From: Sulfurimonas sp.
GTDB taxonomy: Bacteria; Campylobacterota; Campylobacteria; Campylobacterales; Sulfurimonadaceae
Reading direction: 5' to 3'
NCBI GenBank assembly: GCA_013791885.1
Contig: VMSZ01000012.1
Span: forward strand, 1-59,473
Length of the DNA stretch: 59,473 nucleotides
This document shows, in pieces, positions 28,731 to 36,124 of the stretch. Under the pieces are notes generated by a model. It was given only the letters and a program-made list of their open reading frames with translations, was not told the DNA's origin and searched no databases. Within the stretch, counting starts at the first letter, position 1. The number at the start of each line of letters is the position of its first letter. The translations under genes and the position numbers were made by a program.

Positions 28731-29001
28731 GGCTAAAGTTGGAAGACCAAAAAAAGAAGATAAAAGAGATATAGAAATACGCTTTAGAGTCTCTAAAGAA
28801 GAAAATGAACGTATTGAAGAACTTGCTGAAAAAATGCAAATTAATAAATCAAGACTTATAAGAAATATAGTTCTTGGAGATATCGGTGAAATTGAAATGT
28901 TAAGTAATATTGGTGTTGTGCCAATAGTTCAAAATGCTATGGCTTTTTATGAGAAAAACTTTAAGGGTACTGATTATTGGGATAAAATCAAAGAAGAATA
29001 A
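28729..29001 (+). CDS. Ribbon-helix-helix (CopG-like) regulator
   Basis: The 90-residue protein has the CopG/MetJ-type fold: a basic AT-hook-like start (KVGRPKKEDKRD), a beta strand (IEIRFRVS) and two helices (ENERIEELAEKM, INKSRLIRNIVL). AGGAG lies 7 nt before the ATG at 28729. It is divergent from the leftward replication block, so it is a good candidate for the repressor that sets copy number or silences the integrated element. No toxin partner gene follows. Confidence 0.8.
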   Translation: MAKVGRPKKEDKRDIEIRFRVSKEENERIEELAEKMQINKSRLIRNIVLGDIGEIEMLSNIGVVPIVQNAMAFYEKNFKGTDYWDKIKEE

Positions 29002-29028
29002 CTTTTTTATAGCATTGTAACTATAATA

Positions 29029-29052
29029 GGGAGCGTTAGAAATTCTGTGTCA
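29029..29052 (+). repeat. Left terminal inverted repeat
   Basis: It begins GGGAGCGTT and ends TTCTGTGTCA, pairing with 31335-31358 except at positions 6, 10 and 11. Confidence 0.9.
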
Positions 29053-29087
29053 ATCCAGTAGAATTACAACTAGATAAGGAACGACAC

Positions 29088-30290
29088 ATGAATATAGAAG
29101 TAGACACACAGGCTATCCTCAAACAAATAAAAGATGGTAAAGCTCTTACTGGTAAAGATGGTGCATTAGCACCACTTATCAAACAACTCACTGAAGCTGC
29201 ACTCCAAGCAGAGATAGAATCACATCTTGCACAAGACTTAAGTAAAAACCGTAAAAATGGCAGTAGTTCAAAAACGATGAAGAGTGATGTAGGTAGTTTT
29301 GAATTGGATGTTCCTAGAGATAGAGCTGGAAGTTTTGAGCCTCAAATTGTTAAGAAAAATCAAACTCATATGTCTGAACAAATTGAAAGAAAAATATTAT
29401 CTTTATATGCACTTGGTAATAGTTATACTCAAATATCAGACCATATAGAAGAGATATATGGAGTAGGCTTCTCTAAAGCTACAATTAGCTCTGTAACTGA
29501 CAAAGTAATACCAATGCTTCAAGAGTGGAAAGTCCGTCCATTAGAAGAAGTGTATCCATTTATATTTTTAGATGCAATTCACTATAAGGTAAAAGAGGAT
29601 GGTCGTTATATTTCAAAAGCCTTTTATACAGTTCTTGGTGTAAGAGTTGATGGTAAAAAAGAGATACTTGGTTTATATCTAAATGAAAGTGAAGGTGCCA
29701 AGTTCTGGCTACAAGTTTTAACTGACCTACAGCAGCGAGGAGTGAAAGATATACTTATAGCTTCAGTTGATGGACTTAAAGGTTTTCCTGAGGCTATAAC
29801 TTCAGTATTCCCAAATACAGAGGTTCAACTCTGCGTAGTGCATCAGATACGAAATAGTCTTAGGTTTATCGGTTCTGCTAATCAAAAACAATTTGCAAAA
29901 GAGCTCAAAGCAGTCTATCAAGCCTTCACAAAAGAAGAAGCTGAAATTGAGCTTGATAAGCTAGAAGAAAAATGGGGTAAAAAATATCCTATAGTATTTC
30001 AATCATGGAGAAACAAGTGGGAAAACTTATCCGTATATTTTCAGTATCCAGAAGATATTAGAAGAGTTATATATACAACTAATATTATTGAGTCTGTCCA
30101 TCGTCAATTTAGAACACTAACTAAAACTAAAGGTGCTTTCCCTAACGACAACAGCCTACTAAAACTACTTTATATGGGTATTAAAAACGCCGAAAAAAAA
30201 TGGACTATGCCAGTGAGACATTGGAGTTTAACAGTCTCTCAGCTTGCTATCTATTTCGAGGGTAGACTTAATAAATCTTTAAATTTTTAA
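29088..30290 (+). CDS. IS256-family (Mutator-type) transposase
   Basis: The 400-residue DDE transposase has the first aspartate in FLDAIHYKV, the second in SVDGLKGFPEAI, the family CVVHQIRNSLRF segment, and the glutamate in NIIESVHRQFRTLTK. The length is complete and there is no frameshift, so it should be active. AAGGAACGACAC precedes the ATG. It moves the element by cut-and-paste or a copy-out route and must act on the terminal repeats, one of which is unusually far from its stop codon (1.04 kb). Confidence 0.95.
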   Translation: MNIEVDTQAILKQIKDGKALTGKDGALAPLIKQLTEAALQAEIESHLAQDLSKNRKNGSSSKTMKSDVGSFELDVPRDRAGSFEPQIVKKNQTHMSEQIERKILSLYALGNSYTQISDHIEEIYGVGFSKATISSVTDKVIPMLQEWKVRPLEEVYPFIFLDAIHYKVKEDGRYISKAFYTVLGVRVDGKKEILGLYLNESEGAKFWLQVLTDLQQRGVKDILIASVDGLKGFPEAITSVFPNTEVQLCVVHQIRNSLRFIGSANQKQFAKELKAVYQAFTKEEAEIELDKLEEKWGKKYPIVFQSWRNKWENLSVYFQYPEDIRRVIYTTNIIESVHRQFRTLTKTKGAFPNDNSLLKLLYMGIKNAEKKWTMPVRHWSLTVSQLAIYFEGRLNKSLNF

Positions 30291-30347
30291 ATCAATGCCA
30301 AGATAAATCCTTAGTCGATTATACATGGCTATTTCTTGCAAAATAAG

Positions 30348-31229
30348 CTAAATGATTTTTACTACATCATTACGTTTTTCTTTTGCAAGATACAAAGCCT
30401 TATCTACGCGTTGTAAACATCCCTTTATAGTGTCAGCTTTATTCATCTCAGTAACTCCTATACTCACTGTAATTAAAGGAAGCTCTTTATCTACATGAGC
30501 TTCAATAATTGCACGTATCTCTTGAGCTTTAGTATATGCAGCTTCTATATCTGTCCTTGGTAGCAATATGATAAACTCCTCTCCACCCCAACGAGCGAAA
30601 ATATCGTTAATACGAAGTGATTTACTGATAAGTCCAGCAAGTGCAACAAGTGTTAAATCCCCAATAATATGTCCGTAATTATCATTGACCATTTTAAAAT
30701 GATCAATATCTATTAAAAGAATTGAAAGATTATCTTTGTATCGCTTTTTATCTTCAAAAGCCCTCAAAAACAATTCATCAAATTTTTGTCTATTATATAT
30801 TTTGGTTAGATGGTCATGATAAGCAAAGTACTGATATTCTTTTTTTTCAGCAATATGCGTAGTTATGTCATTAAAAACTATAATATAGTCAGAATAATTT
30901 TCTATTTTTTTTAAGATGAGTTCAAAATTTATTACTTCATTATCGTCTTTTATCATAGATACAATGCGACTTACTTCAGGATGTGAGAATAAATAATCAG
31001 TCCAGTATTCATTGCCTACGATGTCTGAAGGTGAAAAGTAACCATTATCTTTTGCAAAAAGCTTATCAATACATGCATGAGTTTTTTTAAATTCTTCAAG
31101 AGATTGAAAACCAAAAAATTCTAAAAAAGCACTGTTAACACTCTGTAATTCGTCATTACTTACCACAATGACTGGATTTGGAATAACATTGATAACGGAA
31201 AGTATTTTGTCATCTATTTTGTATTTCAT
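30348..31229 (-). CDS. PAS-GGDEF diguanylate cyclase (transposon passenger)
   Basis: The 293-residue soluble protein has an N-terminal PAS domain (about 1-120) and a GGDEF domain (about 130-290) with an intact signature FARWGGEEF and an RIND inhibitory site five residues before it. It should make c-di-GMP in response to a signal sensed by the PAS domain. It lies inside the transposon, on the strand opposite to the transposase and 57 nt past its stop. The ribosome site before the ATG is weak. Carriage on a transposon would let the cyclase spread between replicons. Confidence 0.9.
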   Translation of the reverse strand: MKYKIDDKILSVINVIPNPVIVVSNDELQSVNSAFLEFFGFQSLEEFKKTHACIDKLFAKDNGYFSPSDIVGNEYWTDYLFSHPEVSRIVSMIKDDNEVINFELILKKIENYSDYIIVFNDITTHIAEKKEYQYFAYHDHLTKIYNRQKFDELFLRAFEDKKRYKDNLSILLIDIDHFKMVNDNYGHIIGDLTLVALAGLISKSLRINDIFARWGGEEFIILLPRTDIEAAYTKAQEIRAIIEAHVDKELPLITVSIGVTEMNKADTIKGCLQRVDKALYLAKEKRNDVVKII

Positions 31230-31334
31230 TGTTATAGTATATCTTTTTTTTTAATTTATTGATACGGATTTTAATCATTAGCTAATTATTCTAAAATTTA
31301 AATTTATGATACAATTCTAAGAACTACTAGATGC

Positions 31335-31358
31335 TGACACAGAATTTTGAACACTCCC
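31335..31358 (-). repeat. Right terminal inverted repeat
   Basis: It begins TGACACAGAA and ends ACACTCCC on the plus strand. It is the imperfect complement of the left repeat and lies 105 bp beyond the cyclase start codon. Confidence 0.9.
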
Positions 31359-31383
31359 CTATAATAACCCATATTTCTTCATT

Positions 31384-31770
31384 CTAATTATTATTAATGA
31401 TTTGTTGTATAGCAGATGACACTTCTGTCATATCCATTGGTTTTTTTAACACAGGAATATCATTAAACCCTTTATTATCTAAACTATCTTTAACAAGAGA
31501 AGAACCAGTAAGTACAATCACTTTTTTTAGAAAATCTTTATTATAGTTTGAAATATCTGTTATTATTCCGATACCATCTTTTTTACTGTTTACAGACAAA
31601 TCTATGTCAATAATAATTACTGCATATTTTATAAAAGAGTGTACTTTACCAGCTTCCTGAGAAGTAGGAGCATAAATGAATTCTAAATTACTGTCAAATT
31701 CAAGTAGATTAATTTCATTTAGTTTGTTTTTAATTAACTCTGCTTGGTCTTCAATTATTAGTATTTTCAT
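31384..31770 (-). CDS. Stand-alone receiver domain protein
   Basis: The 128-residue protein is a lone receiver: acidic pair IIED, phospho-acceptor in IIIDIDLS, switch threonine in VLTGSS and lysine in VLKKPM. It has no output domain. Its ATG lies inside the 3' end of the kinase gene (20-nt overlap), so it is the kinase's partner and probably works by protein contact. The code here is very AT-rich compared with the chromosomal genes. Confidence 0.82.
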   Translation of the reverse strand: MKILIIEDQAELIKNKLNEINLLEFDSNLEFIYAPTSQEAGKVHSFIKYAVIIIDIDLSVNSKKDGIGIITDISNYNKDFLKKVIVLTGSSLVKDSLDNKGFNDIPVLKKPMDMTEVSSAIQQIINNN

Positions 31771-33433
31771 TTTGTTTATCCATAAATTTCATTTTTATTA
31801 TGAAATATTTTTCATCTTCATTAATATCAATTGTAGTTTTAATGTTTAATATACTAGCTCTTTCTTTTAAATGAGTCAAACCAAAACTAGAACTTCTACT
31901 AATTTCGAGCTTATTATCATTATTAAAGTTTTTAACTATTGTTCTTAATGACTGAACTTTGTCTTTAAAATCTTTAATATCATTTGTAACAATAATTGTA
32001 AGCTGATTCTTGAAGTCAAATTCAACTTTTTTAAAATTCATAGAATATTTTCTTACATTTTCATAGACATCTGTAAACATAAACTCCAAAGTATTCATGT
32101 CAGTATAGCAAACTTTATCTATATTGTCATCGAAGTTTTTTACTATAAAATTTGTATTAGTTTCATTTAGTCTATTAATCCAAATTTTTTGCATTAACAT
32201 GAAAATTTGTTTATACTTAGTCTTTTTAAGCTCCTTTGTCGTAAATGGATTTAAGCCTTTATCTAAAACATTCAGAGTTCTATTCACTACATTATCCAAG
32301 CAAGTTATTGCTAGTGTTTCTTCTTTCTGTAGTAATAAAAACAATGGTTTTTTCAAGTTATCATTATCTAGATTATCGTATTTTTTTTTCAAGTCAAAAT
32401 AACCTTTTATAGGTGACATTTCATTGGATAGATAATGTATTGCTTCCATTATATTATTGACATAATGATATTTTTTATTTAGACTTGAATTGACTTTATT
32501 TCTTTGTATATCTAAAGAATTTTCAAGTTGAATAATATTAGCAACTCTCTTTAATATAGGAATAATAACCTCATGAGTAGTAATATATTGCTTTATATTT
32601 GCCTCTAAAATTTTATCCTTTGTCAATAAAACAAATATATCATTTTCTATTTTAATACAAATATTTGTCGAATTTTCTTTGTTATTTAGACTGATTGAAG
32701 CATTAAGTAAAACTGAGGTTTTATTGATTTCTTTTATGACATTGTCTATATTATGTGTATGAACAAATTGAGATGAACTCTTAACTATTGTTTTTTTTCT
32801 AACTTGCCTAAAAGCTGTTATTTGAACTATTTCTAAATTCAATTTATCTTTAATTGTGTTTTGAATTTTTTCATACACTTTTGGTAGTTGTGAAGTTCTA
32901 TCTGCCCTAATAGTGACTTTATCTATAGCAGTATAGATGCTCTCAAGTTTCAATCTATATGAATTTCTATAATATTCAAAGAATGTAATTAATGAAATAA
33001 TATACAAACTAATAACTGTATATATTTGATAGTTTACATTTGTGTCAATATTATTTGTATAGTTTAATAAAATAAACACTATAGCTGCTATATTAATTAA
33101 GACAAACGGTCTTCGATTATTTTGAGTATGATTTGGTGAGTTCATAATAGGAAATAAAAGGAATAAAACATTGTAAAACATTCCCATGTCTTTATAAAAT
33201 AAAATTATAAATATAAATAAATAATCATTTAGCATGCGTAAAATTGAGTATTCTCTTACAACTAGATTTATGTGAATTATAAAATAGGCAATTGCTAATA
33301 TAAAATAAACCCAACTATCAAAAAAGTTATGTTGAACTATTAATAAAAATACTGCATATCCAATAACAAGTAACCTAAAAAGGAGCGATGTTATTCTTTT
33401 AAAGATTAGCTCTGTTAAAAAAGTTGAAGTCAT
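31751..33433 (-). CDS. Membrane sensor kinase with GHKL ATPase domain
   Basis: The 560-residue protein has five or six N-terminal membrane helices (about 10-165), a GAF-like or coiled middle region, and a C-terminal GHKL ATPase (about 430-550) with the N-box DVYENVRKYS and an ATP lid SSFGLTHLKERA. A classical H-box is not clear; the candidate region is the helix near EAIHYLSNEMSPIKGYF. It overlaps the upstream membrane gene by 4 nt (ATGA) and the receiver gene by 20 nt. It is cargo of the integrative element, and its ligand is unknown. Confidence 0.72.
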   Translation of the reverse strand: MTSTFLTELIFKRITSLLFRLLVIGYAVFLLIVQHNFFDSWVYFILAIAYFIIHINLVVREYSILRMLNDYLFIFIILFYKDMGMFYNVLFLLFPIMNSPNHTQNNRRPFVLINIAAIVFILLNYTNNIDTNVNYQIYTVISLYIISLITFFEYYRNSYRLKLESIYTAIDKVTIRADRTSQLPKVYEKIQNTIKDKLNLEIVQITAFRQVRKKTIVKSSSQFVHTHNIDNVIKEINKTSVLLNASISLNNKENSTNICIKIENDIFVLLTKDKILEANIKQYITTHEVIIPILKRVANIIQLENSLDIQRNKVNSSLNKKYHYVNNIMEAIHYLSNEMSPIKGYFDLKKKYDNLDNDNLKKPLFLLLQKEETLAITCLDNVVNRTLNVLDKGLNPFTTKELKKTKYKQIFMLMQKIWINRLNETNTNFIVKNFDDNIDKVCYTDMNTLEFMFTDVYENVRKYSMNFKKVEFDFKNQLTIIVTNDIKDFKDKVQSLRTIVKNFNNDNKLEISRSSSFGLTHLKERASILNIKTTIDINEDEKYFIIKMKFMDKQNENTNN

Positions 33434-34146
33434 TTTTTATCCATTTTGTTAGAAATTTCTTTAATTACAAAGTATGTTAAATAAATATAAAAAACAAACT
33501 TTACAGTAATAAAGAGTATTAACTCAAAAATATTATACAGTTTAAGTTTACTTGTAATTCCAAATATATAGGAAGACATGTTTAAAAAATAATTCATATA
33601 GTTATTCGAGGTAAATTCTAATAAGCAAATATTCATTAAACTAGTATACTCTTGAAGTAGGTACCAGAATAAACTGAATAATAGCAACATAATAAATAAT
33701 GTTATTAACATAGATAATAAGTTACTAGTAGATAGTTTAAGTAAGTAATTAAAATAGCTATTATTATCTAACAGACATTTCAATTCTAATTCTTTTATTA
33801 GTTTTTGATATTGTGAAATCTTTTCTTCATGATAATATCTTTTTAAAATACGTATAAAATAATTTAAAATACTTATTTTCTCAGTTATTGAAAGATAATT
33901 TATTTTTTCTATAACTTTCTCGTATAATATTTCGTCATATGAAAAATTTTTACTTTCTATTGATTTTATATATAAAATAAACCATTGTTTAATATGTTTA
34001 TATAATAATTGTTTAGATATATCCAAATCACTTTCAATTTGAATAATTGAATCTAAAGTATGAAATTTTACTTCTATGTCATTTTTATCAAGTTTGTTAT
34101 AATCTTTTATCCATTGTTGTAATATAATTATTTTTTGTTGTGACAA
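33430..34146 (-). CDS. Membrane protein of the element's signalling operon (238 aa)
   Basis: The protein has a helical cytoplasmic N-terminal half and three hydrophobic segments in the C-terminal half (about 145-168, 180-198, 208-230). It starts at a TTG with AAGG upstream and is translationally coupled to the sensor kinase. No family is recognised. Order and overlap suggest it is an accessory or co-sensor of the kinase. Confidence 0.65.
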   Translation of the reverse strand: MSQQKIIILQQWIKDYNKLDKNDIEVKFHTLDSIIQIESDLDISKQLLYKHIKQWFILYIKSIESKNFSYDEILYEKVIEKINYLSITEKISILNYFIRILKRYYHEEKISQYQKLIKELELKCLLDNNSYFNYLLKLSTSNLLSMLITLFIMLLLFSLFWYLLQEYTSLMNICLLEFTSNNYMNYFLNMSSYIFGITSKLKLYNIFELILFITVKFVFYIYLTYFVIKEISNKMDKK

Positions 34147-34229
34147 ACTTCTTAACCTTTTTTTTTGAATTATAACAGAATATACAAGAAAGTTTATTAT
34201 AACCTGTTTTAAAGTTTTTACTAAATGGT

Positions 34230-34250
34230 TGTGCCCAAACTGTGCCTAAA
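34230..34250 (+). repeat. Right arm-type sites
   Basis: TGTGCCCAAA at 34230-34239 and TGTGCCTAAA at 34241-34250 repeat the left arm-site pair with the same 11-nt spacing and orientation, 95 nt inside the right att. Confidence 0.6.
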
Positions 34251-34344
34251 AATGATTAATTATGAAGAAGTTGAAAGAATTTGATAGAGCTACAAAGTCC
34301 TTGTTAACGGTCTTTTGTAGTTTTTTATATGTTATTTAAGAATT

Positions 34345-34365
34345 TCCAGTATCCGGAGCCACATT
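34345..34365 (+). repeat. Right attachment site with tRNA-Asn 3' remnant
   Basis: This is the second copy of the 21-bp att core, including the tRNA acceptor 3' end and CCA, without the rest of the tRNA. It marks the right end of the integrative element. Confidence 0.88.
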
Positions 34366-34370
34366 TAAAT

Positions 34371-34390
34371 CCCTATAAGTAGGGTTTTTT
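34371..34390 (+). terminator. Displaced terminator of tRNA-Asn
   Basis: CCCTA and TAGGG pair around TAAG and are followed by six T. It stands directly after the right att, so before integration it would have terminated the tRNA transcript. Confidence 0.75.
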
Positions 34391-34669
34391 AGACAATATA
34401 CTTTTAGAACTCCAATCTTCAAACCACAGAAAAATCATTACAACATATAATAGACAAAACATTACTTATACTTGTTTTTGAAATAGTTCAGTTTTCATTA
34501 TTCTCTTTAAGCTTTCGTTAGGTGACACTTTAACTCCTGCTTTGATTTTAGCAAAAATTATCAACTTATTAATGGTCTAGTTTTTGGGGGGAGGTACAGG
34601 TTTTTAGAGGTGCCCCTTATCTGTTATACTACAAAATCATAAAGTATATTTTAGTATTTATAATATAAG
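34391..34669. other. Intergenic stretch without a gene
   Basis: I see no coding frame, tRNA or clear terminator here. It is AT-rich and separates the integrative element from the end of the VWA gene. Confidence 0.6.
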
Positions 34670-36124
34670 TTACCGAATCAAGTGAAAAATTTTATTCGTT
34701 AAATCTACGACATTTGCCTCACAAACAACATGGTCGAACGACAACTGCATTTTGTGTTTATAACTGACATCTCCTATGTAAAACGCATGCGTTTTTATTT
34801 TGTACTGATGATAAAACTCTTTATTTAATTGCCCTTCACTTATAAAACCATCCGTCAGTATCCAGACATAATCACTTGATATTAATAAATCTAGATTTTT
34901 GGACATTGTGTTGTTTAGGCCTTCTGCCCGGTAGCGTGGTACTATTCTCTCGATTACGCCATTAGCCAAAGGCATTTTCAGTTTGTCATATATTGGTCTA
35001 TAAAAATCAACGCCACTTAGTAACATAGTTGCGTTTATCACTCTCTTTTGAGCCATTTTGTCCAATACATCGATGATTAAGCGCATGCTTTGCATAGTAG
35101 TGTTCATTGAGGATGAAAGGTCTAGAATAATAGTTATATTTTTTTTCGTATTGCTATTTCTATCTTTTCTTTTAAATATTTTTTCACTTCCTGAGACTAT
35201 GTTTTTTATATGTAATTTTTTAGATGCAATAATAGTAGAAGAGGCTCTTTTTGGTTCTAAGAAGAGCGTTTTCATTTTAGCCAGTAGCTTATCTCTGAGT
35301 TTTGTATCAAAGGGAACTTGTAGAGGTTCTTTACTGAGCAAGGTTTCTTTGTATCTCGTACTTACAAAAAGAGGCTGACGTTTGTTCTCTCTTTTAGATT
35401 GGACAGCATCATCTATACTAAGCATATTCGGAAGTCCCTCTATAAGTTCATTAAATTTTTCTTCATTTATTGCTAAGTCACTCTCATCGGCAAATAAATA
35501 GCCTTTATCTTTTATGTCGTTGATGTATCCAGGAGTTTGGGGAAATCTTTTATACCAGGCATACATAATGTTAATAATATCCATATATGTCTCACAGGCA
35601 AGAACTTCTAGATAAAAATTATAAACACTCTCAAACAGGGGTGTCTTTAGAACTTTATTTCTATTTTCTGATTGAATGATGGAGAAAAATATCTCTATTG
35701 GGTTAGTAGCTTCTGCTTTGTCTTCATACATATTCCAATTGAACCATTTTTTTGTGTGGTGACGCATCTTTTCTTCTATGCGGGCATCTTCAAAGAGGTT
35801 AAAAAGTTTAAATGAGTAGTCTCTCATGTGGAGTTCTTCATTGACATTTGCAATGTTTTTTTCTGTCCAGATACTGTGTGCGAGCTCATGGTATAAAAAA
35901 GAACGCAGGTAGAGCGCTTTATCTTTCTCAGATGCATCAATAACAAGATTATTGAAGATATCTGCTCCTATAACTATTTGATGTTTCCCCTCATAAAAGC
36001 GCCAAGAAGCAGTTGCAAAATCTGCTTTGATGAATATCTCGTAGGCTTCTATCGGGAGCATTTCATCTATTTGCATAGACAGATAGAATCTGCGGGCGAG
36101 TTTTCCCATATTTAATTTATCCAT
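34670..36124 (-). CDS. CobT-like VWA protein with HELAH metalloprotease-like motif
   Basis: The 484-residue protein has an N-terminal region with HELAH at 79-83 and a following acidic helix (FNLFEDARIEEKM), a pattern seen in CobT-like and related VWA proteins. The C-terminal VWA domain has the MIDAS residues DLSSS at 335-339 and LTDGF with Asp near 425. Such proteins use a metal-bound VWA domain to dock a client to an AAA+ partner. Its start overlaps the stop of the AAA+ gene by 8 nt. Whether the HELAH site is a working peptidase is open. It is the last gene of the leftward half of the island. Confidence 0.8.
   Translation of the reverse strand: MDKLNMGKLARRFYLSMQIDEMLPIEAYEIFIKADFATASWRFYEGKHQIVIGADIFNNLVIDASEKDKALYLRSFLYHELAHSIWTEKNIANVNEELHMRDYSFKLFNLFEDARIEEKMRHHTKKWFNWNMYEDKAEATNPIEIFFSIIQSENRNKVLKTPLFESVYNFYLEVLACETYMDIINIMYAWYKRFPQTPGYINDIKDKGYLFADESDLAINEEKFNELIEGLPNMLSIDDAVQSKRENKRQPLFVSTRYKETLLSKEPLQVPFDTKLRDKLLAKMKTLFLEPKRASSTIIASKKLHIKNIVSGSEKIFKRKDRNSNTKKNITIILDLSSSMNTTMQSMRLIIDVLDKMAQKRVINATMLLSGVDFYRPIYDKLKMPLANGVIERIVPRYRAEGLNNTMSKNLDLLISSDYVWILTDGFISEGQLNKEFYHQYKIKTHAFYIGDVSYKHKMQLSFDHVVCEANVVDLTNKIFHLIR

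Larger units (their letters stand above)
29029..31358. mobile_element. IS256-family transposon carrying a diguanylate cyclase gene
   Basis: The unit is 2330 bp, bounded by 24-bp inverted repeats that agree at 21 positions, and flanked by the exact 8-bp duplication CTATAATA (29021-29028 and 31359-31366). An 8-bp duplication is usual for IS256. A normal IS256 element is about 1.3-1.5 kb with the transposase filling it. Here a second gene, a PAS-GGDEF protein, lies between the transposase and the right end on the opposite strand. The target is the space between the ribbon-helix-helix gene and the receiver gene of the integrative element. Confidence 0.92.
24118..34365. mobile_element. Integrative element in tRNA-Asn (10.2 kb)
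   Basis: The element lies between two identical 21-bp att copies. The integrase gene sits next to the tRNA. The tRNA's probable original terminator lies just outside the right att. It carries an integrase, excisionase-like protein, Rep_trans-like initiator, hairpin-rich non-coding region, gene-V-sized protein, unknown protein, ribbon-helix-helix regulator, a nested transposon and a three-gene signalling cargo. There is no relaxase, conjugation gene, coat protein or Zot/pI assembly ATPase. It is therefore best described as a replicative integrative element or a filamentous-phage-derived satellite. The low-GC cargo suggests separate acquisition. Confidence 0.85.

Noticed and set aside
30291-30347. 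A right IS256 end close to the transposase stop
   Set aside because: No copy of TGACACAGAA occurs here; the only match with a target duplication is at 31335-31358.
34147-34229. Extra gene between the signalling cargo and the right arm sites
   Set aside because: The stretch is short, very AT-rich and contains no start with a ribosome site and a useful open frame.
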